64,000 nt of DNA from JAIBJN01 sp963775505 (GCA_963775505.1 CAVZIL010000007.1:372001-436000), one strand, 5' to 3'; counted from the stretch's first letter, positions 25,127-34,179 are shown. A program made the numbers and translations. Notes: generated by a model not told the origin, from the sequence alone.

Positions 25127-25396
25127 ATGGGCAGGAGGAGGGAAGAGGGGTCCGAGCCGCTGCTTGCCCGCTGCCGCGGCTTCGGCGTCTACGGGCCGTC
25201 CGCGCGGATCGGCGTCGTCGAGGACGTTCGGCTCGATCGGGAGAGCGGACGCCCGGCGCTCTTGTCCGTACGGGCTGGGCTGCTCGGAAGCTGGCTCGTG
25301 CACGTCCCCGTGGGCGAGGTCGACGAGGTGAGCGTCGACGAGCGCCGCATCGTCCTGCGCTCGGGCGGGCTCCTGGCAGGACCGAGGCGGCTCTAG
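25127..25396 (+). CDS. Small PRC-barrel-like protein, predicted Pho-regulated
   Basis: An 89-residue basic protein with beta-strand pattern: GVYGPSARIGVVEDVRLDRESGRPALLSVRAGLLGSWLVHVPVGEVDEV and a closing VDERRIVLRSG. The DV-RLD-ESGRPALLSVR pattern resembles PRC-barrel domains. No transmembrane segment. It sits between ppx and sixA with a PHO-box array in front, so a role in phosphate or polyphosphate metabolism is an inference from context. An ATG 8 bases upstream (25119) is out of frame. Confidence 0.7.
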   Translation: MGRRREEGSEPLLARCRGFGVYGPSARIGVVEDVRLDRESGRPALLSVRAGLLGSWLVHVPVGEVDEVSVDERRIVLRSGGLLAGPRRL

Positions 25397-25830
25397 GCGG
25401 GGGGAGGGAGGTAGGAACGGCGGCTGATGCAGCCGTCGGCGCCGACGTCCACGATCCAGGTCGAGCCCTTCTCGGGCTCCTCGCCGAGGAGGACGCCGAG
25501 GATGTCTCCATGGGTGCAGAGCACCGCCGTCGTGTCGGCCAGCTCGGCAGCCAGGGCCCAGACCTCGGCCTCGCGCGCCCCCTCCGCGAGCTCTGACCGA
25601 TCCTCGATCGGCAGCCCGAGGACGCGCGCGAGCGGCTCGACGGACTGCCGGCAGCGGACGTAGTGGCTGGTGACCAACCGCTCGACCTCGAAGTCCCCGT
25701 ACAGGGCCGGGAACGCGTCTGCCTGGCGGCGGCCGCGCTCATCCAGGGGACGCAGCCGGTCCTCGTCCTCCTCGACGCCTGGTCGGCGATGGCCGGCCGT
25801 GGCATGACGAAGGAGTAGAAGCGCCATCAA
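25393..25830 (-). CDS. SixA-like phosphohistidine phosphatase (histidine phosphatase family)
   Basis: A 145-residue protein with the RHG-type catalytic motif LLLRHATAGHR at the N-terminus, SHYVRCRQSVEPLA in the middle and the second catalytic histidine in VLCTHGDILGVLLGE. Family role: removal of phosphate from phosphohistidine in phosphorelays, or other small phosphatase roles. Its start overlaps the Nudix stop. It is convergent with the PRC-like gene (4-bp overlap). Confidence 0.87.
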   Translation of the reverse strand: MMALLLLRHATAGHRRPGVEEDEDRLRPLDERGRRQADAFPALYGDFEVERLVTSHYVRCRQSVEPLARVLGLPIEDRSELAEGAREAEVWALAAELADTTAVLCTHGDILGVLLGEEPEKGSTWIVDVGADGCISRRSYLPPPA

Positions 25831-26237
25831 GCCAGGCCTGCGACGAAGGCCTGAAGCACTTCGTCGTCGTGGCGGTGGCTGAGCAGCTCCTTCGCGGCAG
25901 CCGGCGAGAGCCAGCGGATCTCGTCGACCTCGCGATGGGGGTTGAAGCCTCCGCCGAGGGGCCGCATCGCCCAGTAGCGGACCGTCTTCGGCCGGTCCTT
26001 GCTGTCGCGGTAGCTCGTCGAGGGGAGCTCCCGGCCGAGCTCGCAGCGGAGCCCGGTCTCCTCCTCGACCTCGCGCAGCGCGGCCTCCTCGTGCGTCTCG
26101 CCCGGCTCGAGCTTCCCCTTCGGGAAGGTCCAGTCGTCGTACCGCGGCCGGTGGACGAGCAGCACTTCGACGCCGTCCTTGCCCTGGCCGAAGACGACCC
26201 CGCCCGCCGCTTGCACGATCTCGCCCGTCGGGCTCAG
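25827..26237 (-). CDS. Nudix hydrolase
   Basis: About 136 residues. The Nudix box is complete: GKLEPGETHEEAALREVEEETGL (G5xE7REUxEExGU). It resembles the MutT1/diadenosine-polyphosphate-hydrolase type found with CHAD and SixA domains in actinobacteria; mycobacterial MutT1 even fuses Nudix to a SixA-like domain. Here the two are adjacent coupled genes. The frame has no ATG near the domain. The probable start is CTG 26237 overlapping the CYTH-CHAD stop (CTGA), with GTG 26216 as alternative. Confidence 0.88.
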   Translation of the reverse strand: MSPTGEIVQAAGGVVFGQGKDGVEVLLVHRPRYDDWTFPKGKLEPGETHEEAALREVEEETGLRCELGRELPSTSYRDSKDRPKTVRYWAMRPLGGGFNPHREVDEIRWLSPAAAKELLSHRHDDEVLQAFVAGLA

Positions 26238-27676
26238 CGCCAGGCCCGCTTCCCGCTTCGCTCCAGCCGCTCCCAGACCCCGCGGAGCTCGGCGCGCGCG
26301 CGGCGGCGGCGCTCGCGCTCCCGCTCCACGAGCCTCCCCGCTGCGAAGTACGCCCACTGGCCGGCGGCGCCCTCGAGCAGGCCGCGGAGGCGCTCCTCCG
26401 CCACGACTGCGTCCTGATGCTCCCCGATCACGTCCTGGAAGCGCTTTGCATCCCGGACGAAGCGCCGCGCCGGCTTGCCCACGACTCCTTCCGCGAGCTC
26501 GGCCGCGTAGCGCGAGCGCTTGCCCCGGATGCGGACGGCGTGAAGCTCGTCGTCTGGAGGGTCGACCGGAAGCGCCCGGACGGCCTTGCGAAGCTTGCGA
26601 AACTCCCTGGCGGCGATCTCCTTCAGGGGAACGTCGGCCGCCCTGGCGCGAGGCGCGACCGCAGCCGTCTCGAGGCGGGTCAGGAGCTCGGCGTAGCGGT
26701 CGCTCGTCAGCGCGTCCAGCAGCGCGGCGCGCGCGACGCCTCGCTCGTGCTCCAGCAGGCGGAGGAAGCGGCCGGCCGCGCGCCGCTCCTGCGGCTCCAG
26801 CTCGGCGATCTCCGCCCGCAGCCGCTCGAGCAGGACGTCGAGGTCGCGCACCGGGCCGAGCGCGGCTCCGAGCCAGGCGAGCTCGCTGCGGAGCGACTCC
26901 GACCACTCCGTGTCGAGCAGAGGGCGGGCGGCGCGAAGGACGGCGCGCAGCCGCCGCGTCGCCACCCGCACCTGGTGGAGCTCCTCGGGATCGGCCCCGA
27001 GGCGGGTTCCGGGATCGTGGGCGATCAGCTCCCCGACCTGGGCGGCGATCACCGCCCGTACGTGCTCGAGCGGCGGCGCCCAGCGTGGCGGAGCGGTGCG
27101 GTCCGGCGGGAAGAACCCCAGCGCCCGAAACGCTTTGGGCCGCCCGTCGCCGGGCGCCGCCCCAACCTCGAGCAGCACGCGCTCGAGCGCGGGCAGCGCG
27201 GCGGCGCCGCCGGGAAGGGCCTCGACCTCGAGCTCGACGAAGCGCTCCCGCACGCGACGTCCGTCGAGCACCGAGACCCGGTCGACGGTCACGTCGGCGA
27301 CGGCGCGCCCGTTCTCGCGGGCACGGACGCCCTCGCGCCGGGTGCGGAGCACGGCCGCCGGCTCCAGCTTCCGTCCGCGGAGCACGCCGACCAGCAAGGT
27401 GTCGAGCTCGTTCGGCAGCGCGGCCGGGCCTCCGGGAACCTCGAGCTCGAGCCGCTCGCCCTCGCCGGGGAGCTTGAGCTGCCAGAGGCCCCGCCGGTTC
27501 TGCACCCGCCGCCGAAGCGTGATGCCTGCGCGCGCGAGCGCGCGGTCGGCGGTGTCGTGGTACGTCGACGTGAAGGTCTCCGGCCCGAGCTTCTCGCCGG
27601 AGAGCTCCGGCAGGGAGAAGCCGGGCGGAACGGCGAGCTTCAGCTCGCGCTCGTGCGTCTCACGAACCCCCGACAC
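26234..27676 (-). CDS. CYTH-CHAD polyphosphate-associated protein
   Basis: A 480-residue fusion. The N-terminal CYTH (triphosphate tunnel) domain, residues 1 to about 190, has the ExExK-type start HERELKLAVP, TYHDTADRALARAGITLRRR and LWQLKLPGEGERLE. The C-terminal CHAD domain (about 220-475) is helical with conserved histidines, as in DPEELHQVRVATRRLRAVLR and DDELHAVRIRGKRSRYAAEL. CHAD domains bind polyphosphate granules; CYTH domains act on triphosphate compounds or inorganic triphosphate. GTG 27676 is chosen because ERELKLAV similarity begins 10 codons later. Confidence 0.93.
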   Translation of the reverse strand: MSGVRETHERELKLAVPPGFSLPELSGEKLGPETFTSTYHDTADRALARAGITLRRRVQNRRGLWQLKLPGEGERLELEVPGGPAALPNELDTLLVGVLRGRKLEPAAVLRTRREGVRARENGRAVADVTVDRVSVLDGRRVRERFVELEVEALPGGAAALPALERVLLEVGAAPGDGRPKAFRALGFFPPDRTAPPRWAPPLEHVRAVIAAQVGELIAHDPGTRLGADPEELHQVRVATRRLRAVLRAARPLLDTEWSESLRSELAWLGAALGPVRDLDVLLERLRAEIAELEPQERRAAGRFLRLLEHERGVARAALLDALTSDRYAELLTRLETAAVAPRARAADVPLKEIAAREFRKLRKAVRALPVDPPDDELHAVRIRGKRSRYAAELAEGVVGKPARRFVRDAKRFQDVIGEHQDAVVAEERLRGLLEGAAGQWAYFAAGRLVERERERRRRARAELRGVWERLERSGKRAWR

Positions 27677-27827
27677 GGTCGGATCGTAGCTCCGGGGCGC
27701 GGCCCGGAGGCCGTGGCCTACATCCGCGGCCGCCGTTGCGTCCCGGAGACGCCTGGCCGCCACCCCTCCAAGGTGTGGCTAGCCGTATTCCCGGGCATTT
27801 ACCGCTTTGCCACCATTTGGTGCAACG

Positions 27828-28184
27828 ATGGCCTACAGGATCCTGATCGTCGACGACCACCCGAGCTTTCGTGCGACGGTCAGGACGCTGCTGGTCGCCG
27901 ACGGGTTCGAGGTCGTCGGGGAGGCCGCCGACGGCCGCTCGGCCCTCGAGGCCGTGAAGCGTCTCCATCCCGATCTCGTGCTTCTCGACGTCCAGCTGCC
28001 CGACATGGACGGCTTCACGGTCGCCGACGAGCTCCTTCGCCAGAACGGCACGGGCCCCAAGATCGTCCTCACGTCGAGCCACGACGAGTCGGACTTCGGC
28101 CCGATCGTCGCTCGCTGCGGCGCCGCCGCCTTCGTCTCCAAGGGCGAGCTGACAGGCGCCGTGCTCCGCGCTGTGCTTCGATAG
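27828..28184 (+). CDS. Single-domain response regulator
   Basis: A 118-residue receiver with no output domain. It shows ILIVDDHPSFRATVRTLL, phosphorylation site DLVLLDVQLPDMDGF, TSSHDES and AFVSKGEL. The signature is NarL-like. It precedes the histidine kinase by 4 bp and probably acts as a phosphate sink or protein-contact regulator. A CACCA-TT-TGGTG palindrome lies just before the start (27812-27823). Confidence 0.88.
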   Translation: MAYRILIVDDHPSFRATVRTLLVADGFEVVGEAADGRSALEAVKRLHPDLVLLDVQLPDMDGFTVADELLRQNGTGPKIVLTSSHDESDFGPIVARCGAAAFVSKGELTGAVLRAVLR

Positions 28185-28188
28185 CCCC

Positions 28189-30675
28189 ATGCGCAGGCTC
28201 ACGGCTGCGGGGGTCATCGGGCTCGGGCTTCTGCTGACCACAGGCGCCCTCGCGCTCCTGCTCGGAAGCGACCACGAGGAGGAGCCGGTATTCGCCGGCG
28301 TCGCCTACACGTTGGCGGCCTGGTCGTTCATCTTCGGCGGCCTCGTCGCCTGGGCGAGAAGGCCGGACAACCGCTTCGGGCCCCTCCTGGTGGCGGTGGG
28401 TCTCACGGTCTTCATCGGGGCGCTCGAACAGTCCAACTCGTCGCTTCCGTTCACGCTGGGCTTTGTCTTCGGCGGGATCTTCATCGCCGTCTTCATCCAT
28501 GCGCTCCTGGCCTTCCCGCGGGGCTACCTCGAGACGAGGCTCGTCTACGCGATCGTCGCCATCGCCTACTTCGCGCTCACGGTCGGCTCGCTGCTCTCGT
28601 CGTTCTTCTACGACATCTCCGACGACTGCCCCGAGTGCCCGCCGAACGCGTTCCTGATCGTCGACTCTCCGACGATGGTCGCGCTGATCGACGGCGTGCT
28701 CATCGCCGTCGGCATCCCGGCGCTCCTGGCCTCTCTCTACGTCTTCCGACGTCGCTGGAAGGCGTCGTCCGCACCGCTCAGGCGCGTCCTTCTGCCCGTC
28801 TACCTGGCCGCCGGGGGGACGCTCTTCCTCCTGGCGGTCGCGCTGATCGTGTCGTCGCTCTCCGAGGAGGCCGCGCGCAGCCTCTTCTGGGTCGTCACGG
28901 TCGCCTTCGCCTCCGTTCCACTCGCGTTCATCGCCGGCCTCCTCAGCGGCCGCCTCGCTCGGGAGGGAGTCGGGCAGCTCGTCCTGGAGCTCGGCCAGGC
29001 GCACGCGCCCGGCGAGCTCCGTGAAGCGCTCGCGCGGGCGCTCGGTGACCCGACGCTTCGGCTTGCCTACTGGATCCCGGAGACGCAGTCGTACGCGGAC
29101 ATGGACGGCAACCCGATCGAGCTCCCGGAGGGCCGGGGGGAGGAGCTCGCGACGATGGTCGAGCGGGACGGCCATCCGGTCGCCGCGCTCATCCACCATC
29201 GCTCGCTCGAGGAGGACCCGCTACTCGTCGAGGCAGTTGCGGCCGCGGCGGCGCTCGCGCTCGAGAACGAGCGGCGACTGGTGGCGCTGGCGAACGCACA
29301 GGCGCGCATCCAAGCGCTCCTCGACGCCTTCCCGGACCTCATCTTCCGCATGGATCGCGACGGCACCTACCTCGAGTTCAAGGGGAAGCCGGAGGACCTC
29401 GCGGCTCCGCCCGACCAGCTGATCGGAGCGACGACCCACGACGTCCTGCCGCGCGACGTCGCCGACCAGCTCGTGAGCGGGATCCGACGGGCGATCGACA
29501 CCGGCGAGATCGTGACCGGCGAGTACACCCTCGAGCTCGACGGCGTGCAGCGGGACTTCGAGGCCAGGATCGTCAAGGCGGGCGACGAGGCGGTGCTGAT
29601 CGGGCGCGAGTTCACCGAGCGCAACCGAGCCCAGGCGGAGCTGGAGCGCCTCCACGCCGAGCTTCAGCAGCGCCACCGCGATCTCGAGCACGAGCGCGAC
29701 TTCATCCGCACGGTCGTCGACTCGACGCCGAGCCTGCTCTGCCTTGTCACGCCGGGTGGCTACATCCTTCGCTTCAACACGTCGCTGGAGCGGCTCTCCG
29801 GCAGGCGAGACGGCGACCTCGTGCGTGGGAACGCCTTCTGGGACGTCTTCATCGCGCCCGACGAGCGGGAGCGGGTGCGGACCGTCGTCGAGGAGGTCGT
29901 CGCCGAGGGTGGGCGCGGCGAGTTCGAGAGCACCTGGATCACGACCGCCGGTGACCGCCGGCAGGTGACGTGGTCGACGACGCCGCTCCGCGACGACCGC
30001 GGGGAGCCACGATTGCTCATCTGCGGCATGGACATCACCGAGCGCAAGCTCCACGAGGACGAGCTGCGGCGCTCGCGAGCGCGCCTCGTCGAGGCCAGCG
30101 ACATCGAGCGCCGCCGGCTCGAGCGCAACCTCCACGACGGCGCGCAGCAGCGGCTCGTCTCGCTCTCGCTCATGCTTCGGCTCGCCCAGGCCCGTGTGAG
30201 CGACCAGCCCGAACAGGCGGAAGACCTGCTCGGCCAGGCCGCCGACGAGCTGGCACAGGCCCTCGAGGAGCTGAGGGAGCTGGCCCGCGGAATCCACCCC
30301 GCGGTCCTCTCGGATCGCGGCCTCAGCGCCGCGTTGGAGGCCCTCGTCTCCCGGACGCCGCTCCCCGTGGAGCTCGAGCTCGCGGACGACCGGCTGCCGG
30401 AACCGGTCGAGGCGGCCGCGTACTACGTCGTCTCGGAGGCGCTGGCGAACGTCGCCAAGTACGCCGAGGCGTCCTCGGTCGCGGTTAGCATCGCGTCCGT
30501 GAACGGGCACGCGGTGGTCGAGATCGCGGACGACGGCGTGGGCGGCGCGGACCCGGCGAAGGGCTCCGGCCTCCGCGGCCTCGTCGACAGGGTCGAGGCG
30601 CTCGACGGGCGACTCCTCGTCGAGAGCCCGCCGGGCGCGGGGACGCGCATCCGGGTGGAGATTCCGTGCGGGTAG
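28189..30675 (+). CDS. Multi-domain NarL/DesK-type sensor histidine kinase
   Basis: An 828-residue kinase. An N-terminal block of about seven hydrophobic helices (1-265) is followed by a short variable region and two PAS domains (about 365-480 and 500-620). The HisKA_3 dimerisation helix IERRRLERNLHDGAQQRLVSLSL lies near residue 645. The HATPase ends ADDGVGGADPAKGSGLRGLVDRV and LVESPPGAGTRIRVEIP. Its stop overlaps the LuxR regulator start, so they form a kinase-regulator pair. The signal sensed by the membrane block is unknown. Confidence 0.9.
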   Translation: MRRLTAAGVIGLGLLLTTGALALLLGSDHEEEPVFAGVAYTLAAWSFIFGGLVAWARRPDNRFGPLLVAVGLTVFIGALEQSNSSLPFTLGFVFGGIFIAVFIHALLAFPRGYLETRLVYAIVAIAYFALTVGSLLSSFFYDISDDCPECPPNAFLIVDSPTMVALIDGVLIAVGIPALLASLYVFRRRWKASSAPLRRVLLPVYLAAGGTLFLLAVALIVSSLSEEAARSLFWVVTVAFASVPLAFIAGLLSGRLAREGVGQLVLELGQAHAPGELREALARALGDPTLRLAYWIPETQSYADMDGNPIELPEGRGEELATMVERDGHPVAALIHHRSLEEDPLLVEAVAAAAALALENERRLVALANAQARIQALLDAFPDLIFRMDRDGTYLEFKGKPEDLAAPPDQLIGATTHDVLPRDVADQLVSGIRRAIDTGEIVTGEYTLELDGVQRDFEARIVKAGDEAVLIGREFTERNRAQAELERLHAELQQRHRDLEHERDFIRTVVDSTPSLLCLVTPGGYILRFNTSLERLSGRRDGDLVRGNAFWDVFIAPDERERVRTVVEEVVAEGGRGEFESTWITTAGDRRQVTWSTTPLRDDRGEPRLLICGMDITERKLHEDELRRSRARLVEASDIERRRLERNLHDGAQQRLVSLSLMLRLAQARVSDQPEQAEDLLGQAADELAQALEELRELARGIHPAVLSDRGLSAALEALVSRTPLPVELELADDRLPEPVEAAAYYVVSEALANVAKYAEASSVAVSIASVNGHAVVEIADDGVGGADPAKGSGLRGLVDRVEALDGRLLVESPPGAGTRIRVEIPCG

Positions 30676-31310
30676 TCCTCGCCGAGGACTCCGTCCTCCT
30701 CCGCGAGGGCGTCGCCCGACTGCTCGAAGACGAGGGCTTCGATGTCGTCGCGCAGACGGGCAGCGCGGAGGACCTCATGCTCAAGGTACGGAGCTACTCG
30801 CCGAACGTCGTCATCGTCGACATCCGCATGCCGCCCACCCATACGGACGAGGGGTTGCGGGCGGCGCAGGAGATCCGCGAGACGTACCCCGAGGTCGGAG
30901 TGCTCGTCCTCTCCCAGTACGTCGAGCCGGCCTACGCGATGGAGCTCCTCGCCGAGAGCGCCGAGGGCGTCGGCTACCTGCTCAAGGACCGCGTCTCGGA
31001 CGTGCACGAGTTCGCCGCCGCCGTGCGCCGCGTGGGGGAGGGGGGATCGGCCCTCGACCCGGCGATCGTCTCCCAGCTCGTCGGCAGGCGCCGTCGCGAC
31101 GACCCCATCGACCAGCTGACGCCGCGCGAGCGCGAGGTGCTTGAGCACATGGCCCAGGGCCGCTCGAACCAGGGCATCGCCAACGAGCTCGTCGTCACGG
31201 AGCGCGCGGTCGAGAAGCACGTCACGAGCATCTTCGGGAAGCTCCGCCTTCCGCACGCCACCGAGGACCACCGGCGCGTGCTCGCGGTGCTCACCTACCT
31301 GCGGCAGTAG
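30666..31310 (+). CDS. NarL/LuxR-family response regulator
   Basis: A 214-residue regulator. The receiver shows VVLAEDSVLLREGVARLLE, VVIVDIRMPPTHTDEGLRAA and GYLLKDRVSD. The LuxR HTH (about 150-205) shows LTPREREVLEHMAQGRSNQGIANELVVTERAVEKHVTSIFGKL. The GTG start overlaps the kinase stop by 10 nt. It is the expected output partner of the preceding kinase. Confidence 0.93.
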   Translation: MRVVLAEDSVLLREGVARLLEDEGFDVVAQTGSAEDLMLKVRSYSPNVVIVDIRMPPTHTDEGLRAAQEIRETYPEVGVLVLSQYVEPAYAMELLAESAEGVGYLLKDRVSDVHEFAAAVRRVGEGGSALDPAIVSQLVGRRRRDDPIDQLTPREREVLEHMAQGRSNQGIANELVVTERAVEKHVTSIFGKLRLPHATEDHRRVLAVLTYLRQ

Positions 31311-31314
31311 GCTG

Positions 31315-31342
31315 TGTGTGCAGAAGTGTGCTAACTTAGGCA
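31315..31342. promoter_or_regulatory. Repeat/palindrome before the VapB-like gene, candidate autoregulatory operator
   Basis: Two GTGTGC direct repeats are followed by an interrupted palindrome GTGCTAAcTTAGGCAC that ends just before the antitoxin ATG. RHH antitoxins usually bind such sites over their own promoter. Confidence 0.4.
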
Positions 31343-31343
31343 C

Positions 31344-31583
31344 ATGCGCGTCCACATCGTTTTGCGGGAAGAGGTCGTCCGCGAGCTCGACCGGCGTGCC
31401 GGTCCGCGCGGCCGGAGCTCGTTCATCGCGCGGGCGGTCGAGCACGCACTCGACGACGAGCGCCGCTGGGACCTGATCGAGTCGTCGCTCGGCTCCATCG
31501 GGGACGAGGGCCATGAGTGGGACGTCGATCCGGCCGCCTGGGTTCAGGCGCAGCGTCGCGTCGACGAGCGCCGCGTCGGATAG
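31344..31583 (+). CDS. Ribbon-helix-helix antitoxin, VapB-like
   Basis: A 79-residue protein with an N-terminal RHH fold (MRVHIVLREEVVRELDRRAG, then RSSFIARAVEHALDDERR) and an acidic C-terminal tail with tryptophans that would wrap the toxin. Its TAG stop overlaps the PIN-toxin GTG (TAGTG), the classic antitoxin-toxin arrangement. Confidence 0.85.
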   Translation: MRVHIVLREEVVRELDRRAGPRGRSSFIARAVEHALDDERRWDLIESSLGSIGDEGHEWDVDPAAWVQAQRRVDERRVG

Positions 31584-31978
31584 TGGCGGCGGTTCTGCTC
31601 GACACGACGGTCCTGATCGACGTCTTGCGCGGACGCTCGAGGACCCAGGAGCGGCTCCGGGCGCTCCGTGAGGCGGGTGACAGCCCGTGCGTCTGCGCGA
31701 TCAACGTCGAGGAGACCGTGCGAGGGCTCTTCCCACCCGAGCACGAATCGGCCCGCAGGCTCTTCGCTGGACTTCTGGTGGCGCCCCTCGGAGCGGCCGA
31801 AGGATGGCAGGCCGGCGAGTGGCGGAGGGAATTCGCCGCGCGTGGACGGACCCTGACGCAGGCCGATTGCCTCATCGCGGCCGCGGCCCACGGTCTCGGT
31901 GGGCGGCTCGCCACGGGAAACCCGCGCGACTTCCCGATGGAGGAAGTCGTCGTCGAGCACTGGCCCGTCGGCACCTAA
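31583..31978 (+). CDS. PIN-domain ribonuclease toxin, VapC-like
   Basis: A 131-residue PIN domain. The acidic residues that bind Mg are seen in LLDTTVLIDVLRG, INVEETVRGL, LTQADCLIAAAA and TGNPRDF. It is predicted to cleave RNA (typically tRNA or rRNA) when freed from the antitoxin. The GTG start overlaps the antitoxin stop. Confidence 0.88.
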   Translation: MAAVLLDTTVLIDVLRGRSRTQERLRALREAGDSPCVCAINVEETVRGLFPPEHESARRLFAGLLVAPLGAAEGWQAGEWRREFAARGRTLTQADCLIAAAAHGLGGRLATGNPRDFPMEEVVVEHWPVGT

Positions 31979-31980
31979 AG

Positions 31981-32694
31981 GTGAGACGCCGTTTTCACAG
32001 GCTCGAGGTCGTTCGGGTGGCAAAGCTCGGCCCAGCCTGGGACGAAGAGGATCGCTGGGTGATCGGCGCCGAGGGCATCGTCGACGAGTACGTCGGCCCG
32101 GCGGAGGACGGGAACGGTTGGGAGCTGCTGGTTTGGATTTCCGAGCCCGGCGAGCCGGATCCGGTGCTCTGGGTCTTCCGTGAGGACGAGCTCGTCTCGA
32201 CGGGACTCCTCGCGGCGTCCGAGGACGGCGGCGAGCGCATCCCTCTCGACCCCGCCGTGTCGCCGCCTGAGCTCGAGGACGAGCTCGGCCTGTGGCTGGG
32301 CACGGACCTGACGAGCGCTTCCCAGGCCGTTGACGCCAGTGCCGAGATCGCGGATGCCCTGGAGGCGCTGCGGAGCCTCCCGGAGGCGGTCGTCGAGCTG
32401 GAGCGGCGACATGAGGAACCGCTGACGTTCGACCTGCACGTGAGGATCCGGGCCGGGACGGCCGGCTTCGAGGCGCTCTGCGCCCTGCTCGCGCTCCGCC
32501 CGGACGGCTGGATCGCCTTCGAGGACGACGGCTGGCGGCTCGGGGCCTCCTGGAGTCGGGACGCGGCAGCGCCCGGGGCCTCCTTGCTCACGACCGCGGC
32601 CGTGCACGCGGAGGTCGCGCTGCTTCCCTGGAGCCACACGCGGGCATCCGCCGCCCGCGCGCGACAGACGCTCGACTGGCCTCCGACCGCATAG
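31981..32694 (+). CDS. Protein of unknown function, 237 residues
   Basis: GTG 31981 with an AAAG tract upstream opens a soluble, acidic protein without signal peptide or membrane helix. Visible parts are VRVAKLGPAWDEEDRWVIGAEG near the N-terminus, a central helix rich in Glu and Leu (SAEIADALEALRSLPEAVVELERRHEE) and a C-terminal mixed region ending SAARARQTLDW. I do not recognise a family. Codon use matches its neighbours, and it is expressed in the same direction as the VapBC pair, 2 nt after vapC. Confidence 0.65.
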   Translation: MRRRFHRLEVVRVAKLGPAWDEEDRWVIGAEGIVDEYVGPAEDGNGWELLVWISEPGEPDPVLWVFREDELVSTGLLAASEDGGERIPLDPAVSPPELEDELGLWLGTDLTSASQAVDASAEIADALEALRSLPEAVVELERRHEEPLTFDLHVRIRAGTAGFEALCALLALRPDGWIAFEDDGWRLGASWSRDAAAPGASLLTTAAVHAEVALLPWSHTRASAARARQTLDWPPTA

Positions 32695-32782
32695 GCGTCC
32701 CTCGGCTAGGTGCGGTTTTCCGCACCGAGGGAAGCAGGCTGGCCCCATTTCCGTCCTGTGGCCGAGGAGGGAGAGTGGCGAC

Positions 32783-32884
32783 ATGAAGAAGACACTGTTC
32801 ATCGGCGCGGTGATCCTCGGGATCCTGCTCCTCGCCGTCGGCGGCTGGACCGTTCGCGGCGCGCGCTGGGCCTTCGCGGGCTAG
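32783..32884 (+). CDS. 33-residue single-helix membrane peptide
   Basis: ATG 32783 follows a strong GGAGGGAGAG ribosome site. The peptide is MKKTLFIGAVILGILLL continuing AVGGWTVRGARW: two lysines, one membrane helix, and a short basic Trp-containing tail. It ends 3 nt before the MFS transporter start, so it may be a small transporter-associated subunit. Too short for family assignment. Confidence 0.55.
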   Translation: MKKTLFIGAVILGILLLAVGGWTVRGARWAFAG

Positions 32885-32887
32885 CCG

Positions 32888-34161
32888 GTGCAGCCGGCTC
32901 CTCGCATCGGCCTCTCGCTGGGCGCGCTGGCGCTGCCGACGTTCGCGCTCGCGCTCGGCATGAGCGTCCTCACGACCTACGCGCCGCTCCTGCTCGGCGA
33001 GGCGACCTCGTCGGCCGGGGCGATCGGCATCGCGGTCGGCGCCGAGGGCGCCTTCGCGCTCTTCCTGCCGCTCCTGATCGGCTCCCTTTCGGACCGGACG
33101 CGCAGCAGGCTCGGCCGCCGCATCCCGTACGCGCTGATCGGCGTCCCGCTCCTCGTGGCGCCCCTCGTCATTCTCCCCTTCGCGCAGGGCTTCGCCCAGA
33201 CGGTCGCCCTCGTCTCGCTCTTCTTCATCGGCTACCACATCTACTACCCGCCGTACCAGGCGCTCTTCGCCGAGCTCGTTCCCGCCTCCCACCAGGGCCG
33301 GGCGCAGGGCTGGCAGGGCGTCATGCGGGGCCTCGGCCTCGGCGTCGCGCTCGTCGCCGGCGGGCTCCTCCTCTCCGTCTGGACGCCGCTTCCCTTCCTG
33401 CTCGGCGCCGCCGCGGCCGTGCTCGCCACCGTCGTGCTCGTGCGCGAGATTCGTGGGAAGGAGCGCCCGACGGTCGCCGCGCCCGTCACCGCGCTGGCGA
33501 GCCCCGGCGTCTTCCGGCTCGTGCGCGAGCGCGCCGACGTCCGGGCGTTCGTCGCCGCGAACGCACTCTGGGAGCTCTCCTTCATGGGCCTGAAGACGTT
33601 CATCGTCCTCTTCGTCGTCAAGGGCCTCGGCGAGTCCGTCGGAACCGCGTCCGCCGTCATCGGCGTCGTCGCCGGCGCCTACGTGATCGCCGCCTTCGGC
33701 GCCGGGCGCCTGGCCGACGTCTTTGGGATCCACAGGGTCATGCGCATCTCGATCTGGGTCTACGGCGTCGGGCTCCTGGTGGGCGCCGGGCTCTCGTCCC
33801 TGGACTCGTTCCTCATCGGCCTGCCCTTCATCGCCCTGGCCGGTGCGGTCGTGATGACCCTCCCGTACGGGATCCTCGCCGGGATGACGCCGGCCGGGGC
33901 CGAGGGCGCTCTCTCCGGCCTCTTCGGCTTCTCCCGCGCGCTCGGCGCCGTGCTCGGGCCGATCGTCGTCGGCGTCGCCATCGACGTGTCTCGCCCCCGT
34001 CTTCCCGTCGACGAACGGCTACGGAGCTATGTGGGTCGCGATCGGCGCTCCGATCCTGCTCTCGCTGCCCTTCCTGAGCCGCGCTCCGCGGCGAGGAGCC
34101 GCAGCTCGAGCCCGCCGAGCCCGTCGTCGCGGCGCTCGACGACCTCGCGCTGGCCGCATAG
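32888..34161 (+). CDS. MFS-type (GPH-like) transporter, C-terminus frameshifted
   Basis: About 423 residues with twelve hydrophobic helices. It resembles the sugar/cation symporter side of the major facilitator family: PLLIGSLSDRTRSRLGRRIPY loop, GYHIYYPPYQALFAELVP, and a second loop GAGRLADVFGIHRVMRIS. The natural last helix (GYGAMWVAIGAPILLSLPFLS) is reached only after a +1 shift at the C5 run 33994-33998. The acidic tail ending ALDDLALAA needs another shift near 34088-34093. Without the shifts the frame ends at 34177 in unrelated sequence. Substrate unknown. The GTG start lies right after the 33-residue peptide. Confidence 0.78.
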
Positions 34162-34179
34162 GGCGGTCTCGCGCTAGCC

